A program made the position numbers and the translations under genes. Below, in pieces: positions 15,851 through 25,151 of a DNA stretch of 64,000 bases. The notes beneath the pieces were generated by a model. That model saw only the letters and a program-made list of their open reading frames with translations, ran no database searches and was not told the origin of the DNA. How positions within the stretch are numbered: position 1 is the stretch's first letter; each line of letters starts with the position of its first letter. This stretch comes from Corynebacterium cystitidis (GTDB lineage Bacteria; Actinomycetota; Actinomycetes; Mycobacteriales; Mycobacteriaceae), in the NCBI RefSeq assembly GCF_900187295.1, contig NZ_LT906473.1, forward strand, positions 2,947,568 to 3,011,567. Direction: 5' to 3'.

Positions 15851-16894
15851 CTAATCCTTTGCGCCAGCGTCCTTTGTATCAGCTGCGGGGCTCACGCGAC
15901 CTAACATATAACCCTTGCCCGCATACCGCACCAGGTACACGATCCAGCCGATCAGGGTGATCAGCGCAAACGAGATGATGCGGTAGATCAACGTGGCGGC
16001 GGTGGCGTCGACAAGCGTCATGCCACTGGCTACCAGCGCGCCTGCCGTGAGCGCCTCAACGGTGCCCACACCGCCCGGAGTGATTTGGGCGGTGCCGGCC
16101 AGCTTGGCCATCACATAAGCTAAGGCCACGCCCATGATCGTGGTTTGGTTCTGGTCAGCGGTAAACCCGGGGGCAATATCCACCACAGCCCACACAGCAA
16201 AGTACAGGGTCATCGCATCCAACAGCCGATTGAGCAGCGAATAGGCTGAGGCACCGGCAAAAGCCCGTCCGCTCATCTCCACGGTGGCAAGTTGGTCCAC
16301 AACTTTGACAGCGCTGCCACGAAGTTTCGTCGGCAAGCGCGACACCCAACGGCGCAACGTATCCGGGTTGCGGGTGGCCCAGTACACGGCGAAAATCACC
16401 AAAACCGTGAGCGCCAGGGTAGCCAGCAAGGTGAGCAGGTTCAGCTCGGCGCCCAAAAAGAGCACGGCGCCAATGCCGATGAGCACCAACCACATCGTAG
16501 AAATCACCGAGCTGACCACGAAAAACCAGCCGCACAAAGCCACCGACGCGCCCCAGGAGCGCTGCACACGGTACGTCAGCCACGCCGAGAAAGCGGGACC
16601 GCCGGGAAGCGAGGTGGACCACGCGTTGGACGCCAACGTGATTGCGGTGGTGTCCTTCAACGACACATCAAAGTCATTGCCGGAGTTCATCAGTAGCCGC
16701 ATCACTTCCGCCATAGCTACGATCGCGCCAACAGCGGTCAACACGGCAAATACGAGCGGCAGCGGGCTAGCCTCCAGCAGGGTGTAAAAAGCTTCGCCGA
16801 GGAAGGGGAGCTCATCGCGAAACGCCACCAGCGCCACAATGAGCACCACCAGCGGCGCGAGCCACTTGATCCATGACTTTAGTGTTGGTTTCAC
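15851..16894 (-). CDS. UPF0104 (YbhN/AglD-type) polytopic membrane protein
   Basis: 347 aa with about eight membrane helices and the family's glycine-rich segments (LPGGPAFSAWLTYRVQ and TPGGVGTVEALTAG). The family includes the flippase-like half of lysyl-phosphatidylglycerol synthases and AglD-type proteins; the function of stand-alone members is unknown. Its ATG overlaps the stop region of mmpL3 by 4 bases, so it is co-translated with it. This linkage to the mycolate flippase, as in mycobacteria (next to Rv0206c), suggests an envelope-lipid role. C-terminal tail is charged and ends KDAGAKD. Confidence 0.85.
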   Translation of the reverse strand: MKPTLKSWIKWLAPLVVLIVALVAFRDELPFLGEAFYTLLEASPLPLVFAVLTAVGAIVAMAEVMRLLMNSGNDFDVSLKDTTAITLASNAWSTSLPGGPAFSAWLTYRVQRSWGASVALCGWFFVVSSVISTMWLVLIGIGAVLFLGAELNLLTLLATLALTVLVIFAVYWATRNPDTLRRWVSRLPTKLRGSAVKVVDQLATVEMSGRAFAGASAYSLLNRLLDAMTLYFAVWAVVDIAPGFTADQNQTTIMGVALAYVMAKLAGTAQITPGGVGTVEALTAGALVASGMTLVDATAATLIYRIISFALITLIGWIVYLVRYAGKGYMLGRVSPAADTKDAGAKD

Positions 16895-19257
16895 TGGTTC
16901 CGCTCGATGCGCTTTATCAGCTCAGAAAATGGAATCAGATCAGCATCATCATCGGCGCTGACTCCGCTGCGCGCGTGGGTTGCCGCCAGCTTTGCGTGCT
17001 CCATTTTGGGCTCCGCGCTTAACGACGATCGCTCGCGCTGGGTCTGCTCGCGCTGGGTCTGCTCGCGCTGGTGGAAATCCGTGTCAGCGGTGGGGGAGTC
17101 ACCGTCGCCGATCTTCTGGTAGATGTTTTTCACCCAGGCCGGTGCCCACCAGTTGTCATCGTGCAGTTCGTGCATTACCGCTGGAACCAGCAGCAAACGG
17201 ATTAGGGTTGCGTCGAGGGCGAGTGAGAAAATCATGCCGAAGGAAATGTACTTCATCATCACGATCTCACTGAGTGCGAAAGCTGCGGCTACCACAATCA
17301 TGATCAGCGCAGCAGCCGTTATGATGCCGCCGGTGTGTGCGGTGCCGTACTTGATGGCGTTGTCGGTGGTAGCTCCCTTATCGCGGGCCTCCACCATGCG
17401 TGAAACTAAGAACACCTCGTAGTCGGTGGACAGGCCGTAAAGGATAGCGATGATCAACACCAACACTGGGCTCATCAGCGGGCCTGGGGTGAAGTTGAAG
17501 AACTCTGAGCCGAAGCCGTTGACAAACATAAGCGTAAGGAAGCCGATGGTGGCGCCTAGGCCCAACACGTTCATAATCACGGCCTTGATCGGCAGGATCA
17601 CCGAGCCGAACAGCAATGTCATCAGGATGAAGGTGGCCGCCACCATGTACAGGGCCATCCAGGGCAGCTTCTCAGTCAGCGCTTCAATGGATTCCACCTC
17701 CATGGCTGGGGTACCGGAGACGTACAGGTTCACCCCTTCTGGTGCGTCAATGGCGCGCAGCTGGTCAATGACATACTTGCCGTTGTCGCGGTCCGCCAGG
17801 CCCGCAGACAGAATTGTGGTGCCATCGACGGTTTGGGTGGACGGCGACATCGGTGCGGCCAACCCATCCACCTCGCGGGTTTGCATGACAACGTCGACAA
17901 GCTGCTCATTCGTCGCCCCTGTGACCACGAGTTTGACTGGGTCAGTGCGGAACTGCGGGAACTGCTCATTGAACTCGTCTTGGGTTTGGCGCACCTGGTT
18001 GGTTGGGGGCAGGTACGCCTCGTTGATGCCACCGAGCTTGATACCAGCGATCGGAAGGGTGAGCAGGATCAGGCCACCAGCGACGATGACGATGACCTGC
18101 CTGGAATTGCGCATCGCCCACGCCGGGACCTTGAACCAGATGGTGTCTTCGATCTTGCGAGCTGTCCGAGAGGTGCGGCGCACCGACCATTTATCAATAT
18201 TGTGGCCCAGCATGCCAAACAGTGCTGGCAGCACAGTCACCGAGATCACAGCGGCTAATACCACGGCGGCGATCGCCCCATAAGACACCGACTTCAAAAA
18301 CGCCTGCGGAAACATGAACAGGCCGGACAGAGCCACACCCACCATCAACGCGGAGAAGAACACCGTTTTGCCGGCGGTGGCGGTGGTGACGGCCACGGCG
18401 TCGGCAAGCTCGCTCTGACTCAGCCGGCGGGACCGCGAGTCAGCTCCACAGCGCTGATCAAGCTCTTCTCGGAAACGGGAGACCATGAACAGGCCGTAAT
18501 CGATGGCAAGACCTAGCCCCAGCAAGGTGATCACAGACTGAGAGAAGATATTGACCTGGAAAAACGAGGCGATCACAGAAAGGATAGCCAGGCCACCGAT
18601 GATCGACAAGATGCCCACGATCAGCGGCATCGCAGCTGCCACCACACCCCCAAACACGAACAGCAAAATGATCGCTACAGCGACCACGCCGAGGAGCTCG
18701 GCGCGCGCAATGTCATCGGCCATGCCGTCGTCAAGCGCATCAGCAACTGCGGTGGCACCGGCCACCTCGAGCGTGGCATTTCCCGGCAACTCGATCGACT
18801 TAGCGGCCTCCTCGAGGACGCGGTAATCCTTCAGCGTTTGCTCGCCGTCGCCCTCCAACCCGATGGCTGCAAAGGCGTAGCGGCCGTCATCAGTGATCTG
18901 CTGCTGGTTGGGGGAGGCGAAATAGCTTTGCACATGCGAGATCTGCTTGTCGTAGGTGCGCTCCAACTCCCCAATCGCGTTATTGGCTGCGTGGAAAATC
19001 TCAGGATCGGTCACCCGGGCGCCTTCACCGGCATCGACCACGAGGATCACATCACCAGAATTGTCGCGGCCAAACGTTTCCTGCTCGATGACGGCCGCTG
19101 TCGTGGAATCGGCACCAGGATCCTCCCAGCCCTCCTGGCTCATGCGCTGGTCAAGCTTCGTTCCAAACAGGAAGTGCATGGCCAGGATGATGACGACAAC
19201 GACCAGCGGAATGATCCGGCGAAACCGGAAAGCGAACTGGCCCCATCTATAAAACAA
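16891..19257 (-). CDS. mmpL3: MmpL3-type RND transporter, trehalose monomycolate flippase (CmpL1)
   Basis: 788-aa RND protein with the MmpL layout: one helix, a periplasmic domain, five helices, then the same again. Two Asp-Tyr proton-relay pairs are seen, LGLAIDYGLFMVSRFRE in TM4 and LSTDYEVFLVSRM in TM10, diagnostic of MmpL3. It exports trehalose monomycolate for mycolyltransferases. TTG start; GGAGG lies 4 bases upstream. Upstream lie a NYN-domain gene and trmB (as Rv0207c, Rv0208c in M. tuberculosis), so orthology to Rv0206c is well supported. The cytoplasmic tail contains REQTQ units repeated by a DNA duplication (separate entry). Overlaps UPF0104 gene by 4 bases. Confidence 0.95.
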   Translation of the reverse strand: MFYRWGQFAFRFRRIIPLVVVVIILAMHFLFGTKLDQRMSQEGWEDPGADSTTAAVIEQETFGRDNSGDVILVVDAGEGARVTDPEIFHAANNAIGELERTYDKQISHVQSYFASPNQQQITDDGRYAFAAIGLEGDGEQTLKDYRVLEEAAKSIELPGNATLEVAGATAVADALDDGMADDIARAELLGVVAVAIILLFVFGGVVAAAMPLIVGILSIIGGLAILSVIASFFQVNIFSQSVITLLGLGLAIDYGLFMVSRFREELDQRCGADSRSRRLSQSELADAVAVTTATAGKTVFFSALMVGVALSGLFMFPQAFLKSVSYGAIAAVVLAAVISVTVLPALFGMLGHNIDKWSVRRTSRTARKIEDTIWFKVPAWAMRNSRQVIVIVAGGLILLTLPIAGIKLGGINEAYLPPTNQVRQTQDEFNEQFPQFRTDPVKLVVTGATNEQLVDVVMQTREVDGLAAPMSPSTQTVDGTTILSAGLADRDNGKYVIDQLRAIDAPEGVNLYVSGTPAMEVESIEALTEKLPWMALYMVAATFILMTLLFGSVILPIKAVIMNVLGLGATIGFLTLMFVNGFGSEFFNFTPGPLMSPVLVLIIAILYGLSTDYEVFLVSRMVEARDKGATTDNAIKYGTAHTGGIITAAALIMIVVAAAFALSEIVMMKYISFGMIFSLALDATLIRLLLVPAVMHELHDDNWWAPAWVKNIYQKIGDGDSPTADTDFHQREQTQREQTQRERSSLSAEPKMEHAKLAATHARSGVSADDDADLIPFSELIKRIERNQ
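17031..17071. repeat. 15-bp tandem repeat in the MmpL3 tail
   Basis: GCTCGCGCTGGGTCT occurs at 17031-17045 and 17046-17060, with 11 bases of a third copy. On the coding strand it yields the REQTQ repeat in the C-terminal cytoplasmic region. Immediately beside it is a copy of the dispersed CTTAACGACG motif (17018-17027). Confidence 0.9.
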
Positions 19258-19267
19258 TGTGCCTCCG

Positions 19268-19945
19268 TTACTGGCGAGTGTTGTTGAGCAACGCTGTCAG
19301 CGGACGGAATGGCTGCAGCCATGCGCCGTCATCTGGCAACTGATCCAGGTTGATGCGCGGCAGCGGCTCGCGGAAAACACCCGGGATGTCCTCTAAGTCT
19401 ACGAAGTCTACGGAATCGGAGGCGACAGCCCAAGAGGCGTGTTCATGAAATCCCAGGACAGTCACAGGAAGGCCTTCGTCGACAAGCTCATCAATGAGCT
19501 CCATGAAGTTCTGGCCGTCAGCGCTGGCCACCACCAAGCCCTGCAGCACACCCTCGTCGCGGCGACGCTGGATATGGGCGATCATGTCCGCGTCGACGTC
19601 AGATTCCTCATCTGTCTTCGGCTTCGCAAACACAGCGAAACCCACGTTGCGCAGCGCCTCCACCCACGGCCGGACCACATCTGCGCCACCGGGGGTGACA
19701 TTAGTAAACACGGTGGCCTCGGGCTCAATGTGGCCCTCGGTGGATTCGTTGAGGGTGATCGCGCGGTCGATCAGCCAACGGCCCACGGCATCGAAGCGCG
19801 GGCGGTACGCGGCGGTAGGCCGGCCACCGAGGATCGCGCCTAAGCCCATATCGAGGTTCGGTGCGTCCCAGACCAACAACAAAGAGTCAGGACCAGGGGC
19901 AGCGCCGGGAGTGTACGGATGGGTAATTTCGTGCAAATCAGTCAT
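19268..19945 (-). CDS. NYN-domain protein (Rv0207c-like)
   Basis: 225-aa protein with the PIN/NYN fold of ribonucleases: LLVWDAPNLDMGLG near residue 25 supplies the first acidic residue, and DADMIAHIQ and VVASADGQNFMELIDEL follow, the usual NYN pattern of separated aspartates. Such proteins are predicted RNA nucleases but the actinobacterial ones next to mmpL3 have no established role. ATG is 2 bases after the trmB stop and its own stop is 10 bases before mmpL3, so trmB, this gene, mmpL3 and UPF0104 form a tight operon. Function unknown beyond the fold. Confidence 0.85.
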   Translation of the reverse strand: MTDLHEITHPYTPGAAPGPDSLLLVWDAPNLDMGLGAILGGRPTAAYRPRFDAVGRWLIDRAITLNESTEGHIEPEATVFTNVTPGGADVVRPWVEALRNVGFAVFAKPKTDEESDVDADMIAHIQRRRDEGVLQGLVVASADGQNFMELIDELVDEGLPVTVLGFHEHASWAVASDSVDFVDLEDIPGVFREPLPRINLDQLPDDGAWLQPFRPLTALLNNTRQ

Positions 19946-19946
19946 C

Positions 19947-20756
19947 TTAGCTCTCTCGTTTCTGCCACAGGAATTCCCTGATCACATGATCTTTGTTCAG
20001 GCCTTTGCCCTCGAACTTCGTGATCACCTGACGGTCGGTGAGAATAGGACAATCGTCCCACGGCCAGCCCTTGTACTCAAGCAGTGGCTCCACTTCCACC
20101 AGCTCATCGATCCACTGTGCATAATCCGCATGATCAGTTGCCACGTGCAGCACACCACCTGGCTTCAGGCGCTTCGCGATGAGGTTCAGCGGGCCCGACT
20201 GAATGATCCGGCGCTTATTATGGCGTGCCTTCGGCCACGGATCAGGAAAGAAGATACGCACACCTGTAAGCGATTCTTCTGGGAACATGCGGGCGAGCAC
20301 CTCAATGCCGTCGCCGCGAATCATGCGGATATTATGAATATTTTCGCGCACCACTGAACCTAACAGTTTTGCAAGGCCAGGCTTGTAGAGCTCCACTGCG
20401 ATGATATTGGTGTCAGCCTCCAGGGGAGCCATCGCTGCTGTTGAGGTTCCTGTGCCCGAACCGATTTCCACGATGGTGGGGTGATCCGGTCGGTTGAACC
20501 ACTCGTCGATATTGATCTGCTCGTCGGCAAGCATCATGCCCAGACGGGGCCAATATTCGTTGAACAGTGCTTCCTGATTGTCAGTGAGCGTGCCGCGGCG
20601 GAAACTCACTGAACCCAGACGAGGGTAGTCGAGGCCGTCATTAAATTCGGTTTGCAGGGGACGGCCTGTAGGTAGCTCACCCGTGCCGTCGCGAGGAGTG
20701 TGTTGGCTCTTGGAATTGGAAAAATCAGAACTATGCGTCACACTGCTATTTTCCAT
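19947..20756 (-). CDS. trmB: tRNA (guanine-N7)-methyltransferase TrmB
   Basis: 269-aa enzyme that methylates G46 of tRNA. Class I SAM motif [15 protein letters not shown] is near residue 92 and the TrmB signature [17 protein letters not shown] near residue 170 identifies the family. The first ~45 residues are a disordered, polar extension typical of actinobacterial TrmB; the start chosen could be too far upstream. First gene of a minus-strand operon leading into the NYN, mmpL3 and UPF0104 genes; its promoter lies in the spacer shared with the divergent pckG. Confidence 0.93.
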   Translation of the reverse strand: MENSSVTHSSDFSNSKSQHTPRDGTGELPTGRPLQTEFNDGLDYPRLGSVSFRRGTLTDNQEALFNEYWPRLGMMLADEQINIDEWFNRPDHPTIVEIGSGTGTSTAAMAPLEADTNIIAVELYKPGLAKLLGSVVRENIHNIRMIRGDGIEVLARMFPEESLTGVRIFFPDPWPKARHNKRRIIQSGPLNLIAKRLKPGGVLHVATDHADYAQWIDELVEVEPLLEYKGWPWDDCPILTDRQVITKFEGKGLNKDHVIREFLWQKRES

Positions 20757-21197
20757 GTGACGTGGGCAAATGCCAAACTTCAGCCCGCTAGGGAACAGGG
20801 CAGCACAGCCGCGACGAGAAGGGCCACGCGTAACGACGAGCGCATCACCCCCTATTTGGGTGCCTTAAAGGGGCGAATAACCGGAATGGCGCTTCCCAAA
20901 ATCCCAAAATCGGGGGTAGCTAATTTGGGCTGGGTGTGGCATTGTGTTGGGTGAATGATCTGGTTCCTGACGGTATACGTGGCGCTTGCCGAGTTTACGC
21001 ACCCCTGTTAAGGGGTGAACACTGGGGTTGGGAAAGTGCTCTAGGTCACTAAAAAAGGTGGATGACGGGCCATTCCTCCACTAGTCGCGCACCTCCAGCT
21101 ATAGGTGTTACGTCAATCAAACGGCCTGTTCGGGCGGTGTTCGATAATCTGGAAGAGTAACCTCCCCGCTTCTAGGAAACATGTGTCAGGAGATTAG
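20757..21197. promoter_or_regulatory. trmB-pckG divergent spacer with a palindrome
   Basis: 441 bases between divergent trmB and pckG without a believable gene. An interrupted palindrome CACCCCT-GTTA-AGGGGTG lies at 21000-21017, about 180 bases before the pckG start, a plausible operator. The ribosome site of pckG is AGGAG at 21189-21193. No clear GlxR or RamB consensus could be placed by eye. Confidence 0.45.
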
Positions 21198-23030
21198 ATG
21201 ACCAACACAATCAAAGGCCTTGTCGGTGAATTGCCTACCGATAATCAGCAGCTGATCGACTGGATCAATGATGCTGTAGAGATGTTCCAGCCTGACGACG
21301 TCGTGTTCGTAGACGGTTCCGAAGAGGAGTGGGACCGCATGGCTAACGAACTCGTCGAAAAGGGCACTCTTACCCGGCTGAACGAAGAGAAACGCCCCAA
21401 CAGCTTCTTGGCGCGCTCCAACCCCTCCGACGTTGCCCGCGTTGAGTCCCGTACCTTCATCTGCACCGAGAATGAGGAAGACGCTGGCCCAACCAACAAC
21501 TGGGCACCTCCTAAGGCAATGAAGGAGGAAATGACCGAGGCGTTTACCGGCGCCATGAAGGGCCGCACCATGTATGTCGTCCCATTCTGCATGGGCCCCA
21601 TCAATGATCCGGATCCGAAGCTCGGTGTGCAGCTGACAGACTCTGCCTACGTTGTGATGAACATGCGCATCATGACCCGCATGGGCCAAGAAGCGCTGGA
21701 CAAGATCGGCACCAACGGCGACTTCGTGCCATGCTTCCACTCCGTCGGCGCACCTCTGGAGCCAGGCGAGGAAGACGTCCCATGGCCATGCAATGACACC
21801 AAATACATCACGCATTTCCCAGAGACTAAGGAAATCTGGTCCTACGGCTCCGGCTACGGCGGCAACGCGATCCTGGCGAAGAAGTGCTACGCACTGCGCA
21901 TCGCCTCCAAGATGGCCCAAGAAGAAGGCTGGATGGCTGAGCACATGCTCATCCTGAAGCTGACCAACCCAGAGGGCAAGGTCTACCACATCACCGGCGC
22001 GTTCCCATCTGCCTGCGGCAAGACCAACCTGGCAATGATCACTCCTACCATCCCTGGCTGGAAGGCTGAGGTTGTGGGCGATGACATTGCGTGGCTGCAC
22101 CTGCGCGAGGACGGCTTGTACGCTGTCAACCCAGAAAATGGTTTCTTCGGGGTTGCGCCTGGTACCTCTTATGATTCCAACCCGATCGCCATGAAGTCCA
22201 TGGAGCCAGGCAATATCCTCTACACCAACGTTGGCCTGACTGATGATGGTGATGTGTGGTGGGAAGATATCGGCACCGAAGCGCCTGACCACCTCATCGA
22301 CTGGAAGGGCAACGACTGGACCCCAGAGTCCAACGAAAAGGCAGCACACCCCAACTCCCGCTACACCGTACCTATCGCTCAGTGCCCAACCGCAGCACCT
22401 GAGTACGATGACTGGAAGGGTGTAAAGATCGACGCGATCCTGTTTGGTGGACGCCGCCCAGATACCGTGCCACTGGTCACCGAAACTCGTGACTGGCAGC
22501 ACGCCACCATGGTGGGCACCACGTTGTCCTCCGGCCAGACCGCAGCGTCTGCAGAAGCAAAGGTTGGCTCGCTGCGCCACGACCCATTCGCCATGCTGCC
22601 CTTCATCGGCTACAACGTCGGTGACTACATCCAGCACTGGATCGACATGGGGAAGAAGGGCGGCGACCGGATGCCGAAGGTCTTCCTTGTCAACTGGTTC
22701 CGCCGCGGCGAAGACGGTCGCTTCCTGTGGCCGGGCTTCGGCGAGAACTCCCGCGTTCTCAAGTGGGTCACCGAGCGTGTCGACGGCACCGTCGGGGCTG
22801 AAGAGACCCTGGTAGGCAACACTGCCCGCGCAGAAGACCTCGACCTTGAAGGGCTTGATACCCCAATCGAGGATGTACGTGAAGCGCTCGCAGTCAACCC
22901 AGACGAGTGGGCAGCCAACGTGGAAGATAACGAGCAGTACATCAAGTCCCTGGGCAACCGCGTGCCACAAGAAGTCTTTGATGAGTTCAATGCTCTCAAG
23001 GAGCGCATCGCGAAGGCACAAGGCAAATAG
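21198..23030 (+). CDS. pckG: Phosphoenolpyruvate carboxykinase (GTP)
   Basis: 610-aa gluconeogenic enzyme converting oxaloacetate and GTP to PEP, GDP and CO2. The GTP-type signature [12 protein letters not shown] carries the P-loop and the reactive cysteine (Cys273); the PEPCK-specific [10 protein letters not shown] metal site follows near residue 292, and [11 protein letters not shown] near 415. Length is normal. ATG preceded by AGGAG. Single transcription unit closed by a strong hairpin. Same neighbourhood as mycobacterial pckA (Rv0211). Confidence 0.97.
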   Translation: MTNTIKGLVGELPTDNQQLIDWINDAVEMFQPDDVVFVDGSEEEWDRMANELVEKGTLTRLNEEKRPNSFLARSNPSDVARVESRTFICTENEEDAGPTNNWAPPKAMKEEMTEAFTGAMKGRTMYVVPFCMGPINDPDPKLGVQLTDSAYVVMNMRIMTRMGQEALDKIGTNGDFVPCFHSVGAPLEPGEEDVPWPCNDTKYITHFPETKEIWSYGSGYGGNAILAKKCYALRIASKMAQEEGWMAEHMLILKLTNPEGKVYHITGAFPSACGKTNLAMITPTIPGWKAEVVGDDIAWLHLREDGLYAVNPENGFFGVAPGTSYDSNPIAMKSMEPGNILYTNVGLTDDGDVWWEDIGTEAPDHLIDWKGNDWTPESNEKAAHPNSRYTVPIAQCPTAAPEYDDWKGVKIDAILFGGRRPDTVPLVTETRDWQHATMVGTTLSSGQTAASAEAKVGSLRHDPFAMLPFIGYNVGDYIQHWIDMGKKGGDRMPKVFLVNWFRRGEDGRFLWPGFGENSRVLKWVTERVDGTVGAEETLVGNTARAEDLDLEGLDTPIEDVREALAVNPDEWAANVEDNEQYIKSLGNRVPQEVFDEFNALKERIAKAQGK

Positions 23031-23068
23031 GGCACTAACGCACAGTCTTAACGCCGAGTATTAACGTA

Positions 23069-23107
23069 CAGCACCCCGGCTAGGCCACAGGTCTAGCTGG
23101 GGTGCTG
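23069..23107. terminator. Strong hairpin terminator after pckG
   Basis: 15-bp stem (23069-23083 with 23093-23107; one G-T pair) around loop GCCACAGGT, 38 bases after the pckG stop. No T-run, so it may act in both directions against the minus-strand methyltransferase gene that ends at 23219. Confidence 0.75.
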
Positions 23108-23218
23108 TGCTGAGTTGTGCTGTGATGAAGCTGTGTTGAAGCGGTGCGGTGGTTCTCTGGCGACAGCAATGCAGGTGGTTAGGTAAACCAACGTGGAATC
23201 TGCAGCCGCAGAATCTGA

Positions 23219-24025
23219 TCAATCTTCCGCAGCGCCTGACGGAACGCGCAGTACAACAACAAGGTTCGACACAGCAAACTCGCGCAGCACAGGAATTCGC
23301 ACCATCCACCACGCCCACCACGGGTGATACCGTGGAAATGCAGCGACAAGCTCGCCACCTCCAGCAGCTTCAGTCTCACGCGCCCAATCCAGCCCCTCCG
23401 CGCATGACACAGCAAAAAGGCTTTCGCCAAACACGTTCTTCGGTGGGTGCCCGTGCTTCTTCTCATAGCGGTGCCGCGCAAAATCCCCGCCCACGTAGTG
23501 TTCCCACAGCCCGGTTTCATGGCCGCCAAATGGGCCCAACCACACGGTGTAACTAATAATCACCAGGCCACCGGGCCTTGTCACACGCAGCATTTCCTCA
23601 GACATCCCCCACGGATCTGGGGTGTGTTCCACAACGTTGGATGAGTAAGCGATATCAAAACTGTGATCCAGAAACGGCAAGTGGGAACCGTTGGCACGCA
23701 CGGAACCAAAGCCGCTCAAACCGGCAGCGGCCAGCTCGGAAGCATCTGGTTCCACACCCACATACCAGGCACCGCGCCGAGCAAACTCAGAAGCAAAATA
23801 ACCAGGCCCGCCACCAACATCCAAGACTCGTGCCCCCGCAAGCCTCGTGCCACCAACATCGCGGGCCAGCGCGTCGATAAGCGACGCAGTATCAACGGCC
23901 AAGCCGGAGTAGAAAATATCAGGCCGTGGCTGCTCATACTTGAAAGACCGCAACAGCCCCATCGAACGGGACAAGGTGGCAAAGCGACGGGTACGCGAAA
24001 GACTCACAAGGATCCACGGTAGCAT
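23219..24025 (-). CDS. SAM-dependent methyltransferase, MtrP/Rv0224c-like
   Basis: About 268-aa class I methyltransferase. Motif I VLDVGGGPGYFASEFA is near residue 75 and the family's SSNVVEHTPDPWGMSEEMLRV follows near 130; the end (WWMVRIPVLREFAVSNLVVVLR) is hydrophobic and likely membrane-associated. Order with pckG, the GT4 gene, membrane protein and DUF3068 protein matches the Rv0224c region and the corynebacterial MtrP locus, where the enzyme acts on trehalose mycolates; that role is inferred here. Start uncertain: 24025 (ATG) is used, GTG at 24007 is an alternative; the longer reading to 24070 would overlap the divergent GT4 gene. Confidence 0.8.
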   Translation of the reverse strand: MLPWILVSLSRTRRFATLSRSMGLLRSFKYEQPRPDIFYSGLAVDTASLIDALARDVGGTRLAGARVLDVGGGPGYFASEFARRGAWYVGVEPDASELAAAGLSGFGSVRANGSHLPFLDHSFDIAYSSNVVEHTPDPWGMSEEMLRVTRPGGLVIISYTVWLGPFGGHETGLWEHYVGGDFARHRYEKKHGHPPKNVFGESLFAVSCAEGLDWARETEAAGGGELVAAFPRYHPWWAWWMVRIPVLREFAVSNLVVVLRVPSGAAED

Positions 24026-24035
24026 CGAAGACCTA

Positions 24036-25151
24036 ATGAAGATCTTGTTGATGTGCTGGCGTGATACCACCCACCCGCAGGGCGGTGGCTCTGAGCGCTA
24101 CCTCGAGCGCGTCGGCGAATACTTGGCTGCCCGCGGCCACGAGGTGATCTACCACACCGCAAGCCATACGGATGCGCCGCACACCACCCGGCGCGGGGGG
24201 ATCACGTTCCGGCGCCGGGGCGGGAAATACACCGTCTACCTGGCGGGAATCTGGGCTATTGTGCGGCACCGGCCGGATGTGGTCGTCGACACGCAAAACG
24301 GTATCCCCTTCTTCGCGCGCCTGTTCACCACCGCGCCTACCATCTTGCTGACGCACCACTGCCACCGCAACCAGTGGCCCGTGGCCGGCCCGGTGATCTC
24401 CCGGCTGGGCTGGTTCCTCGAATCGCGCCTTGCGCCGCGCGTCTACCGGGGCGCGCCGTATGTGACGGTGTCGGAGGCATCCGCAGCCGACCTGGTGGAC
24501 CTTGGGGTGCGCGCGGCCGACATCACCATCATTGAAAACGGAGTGGATCCCGTCCCCAACAGTACGCCGGTGCTTGCCGACGACGGCCTGATCCACCTTG
24601 TCACCTTGTCACGGCTTGTGCCCCACAAACACATTGAAGACGCCATGGACACCGTGGCCACCATGGACGGGGTGGTCTTGGATGTGATTGGCTCTGGCTG
24701 GTGGGAGGACAAACTGCGCGACTACGCAGCGCGGCTTGCTAATGGTGCCGGCAAAAAAGTTGTTTTCCACGGCCAGGTCACCGAGGACTACAAGCACGCA
24801 CTGCTGGCACGCGCTGCCGTACACCTCATGCCCAGCGCTAAAGAGGGGTGGGGGCTTGCCGTGATCGAAGCGGCGCAACACGGAGTGCCGTCGGTGGGCT
24901 ACCACGATGCCGGCGGTCTGCGCGATTCGATCCGCGACGGTGAGACAGGGGTACTCGTTGATACGCCCGCCGAGCTTATCGCAGCAACACGCGCGCTTAT
25001 CGACGACCCCGTGCGCCGCCGCATCCTGGGAGACAACGCGCGGACGTGGGCGGGCACGTTCTCGTGGGAGACTACCGGCGCGCGGTTTGCGCAGCTGGTT
25101 GAGCAGTTACACGGCGAGAACTCGCAAAACCCAAAGCAAGCAGGGGAATAG
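24036..25151 (+). CDS. GT4-family glycosyltransferase (Rv0225-like)
   Basis: 371-aa retaining glycosyltransferase. The N-terminal Rossmann half starts MKILLMCWRDTTHPQGGGSERY with the GGGSE donor/acceptor loop; the C-terminal half has the GT4 nucleotide-sugar motif MPSAKEGWGLAVIEAAQ with the paired glutamates of the family. The start ATG at 24036 is used rather than the 32-codon longer reading because it opens on the conserved strand. Context next to DUF3068 and polytopic membrane proteins suggests lipoarabinomannan or related glycan synthesis, substrate unknown. Its last 80 bases overlap the convergent minus-strand membrane protein gene. Confidence 0.87.
   Translation: MKILLMCWRDTTHPQGGGSERYLERVGEYLAARGHEVIYHTASHTDAPHTTRRGGITFRRRGGKYTVYLAGIWAIVRHRPDVVVDTQNGIPFFARLFTTAPTILLTHHCHRNQWPVAGPVISRLGWFLESRLAPRVYRGAPYVTVSEASAADLVDLGVRAADITIIENGVDPVPNSTPVLADDGLIHLVTLSRLVPHKHIEDAMDTVATMDGVVLDVIGSGWWEDKLRDYAARLANGAGKKVVFHGQVTEDYKHALLARAAVHLMPSAKEGWGLAVIEAAQHGVPSVGYHDAGGLRDSIRDGETGVLVDTPAELIAATRALIDDPVRRRILGDNARTWAGTFSWETTGARFAQLVEQLHGENSQNPKQAGE

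Noticed and set aside
20700..20954. 84-aa frame in the trmB-pckG spacer
   Set aside because: Overlaps the trmB start and shows no protein features; spacer looks regulatory.
21186..23021. 611-aa open frame opposite pckG
   Set aside because: Shadow of strong codon bias in pckG; Cys/His/Trp-rich translation with no family features.
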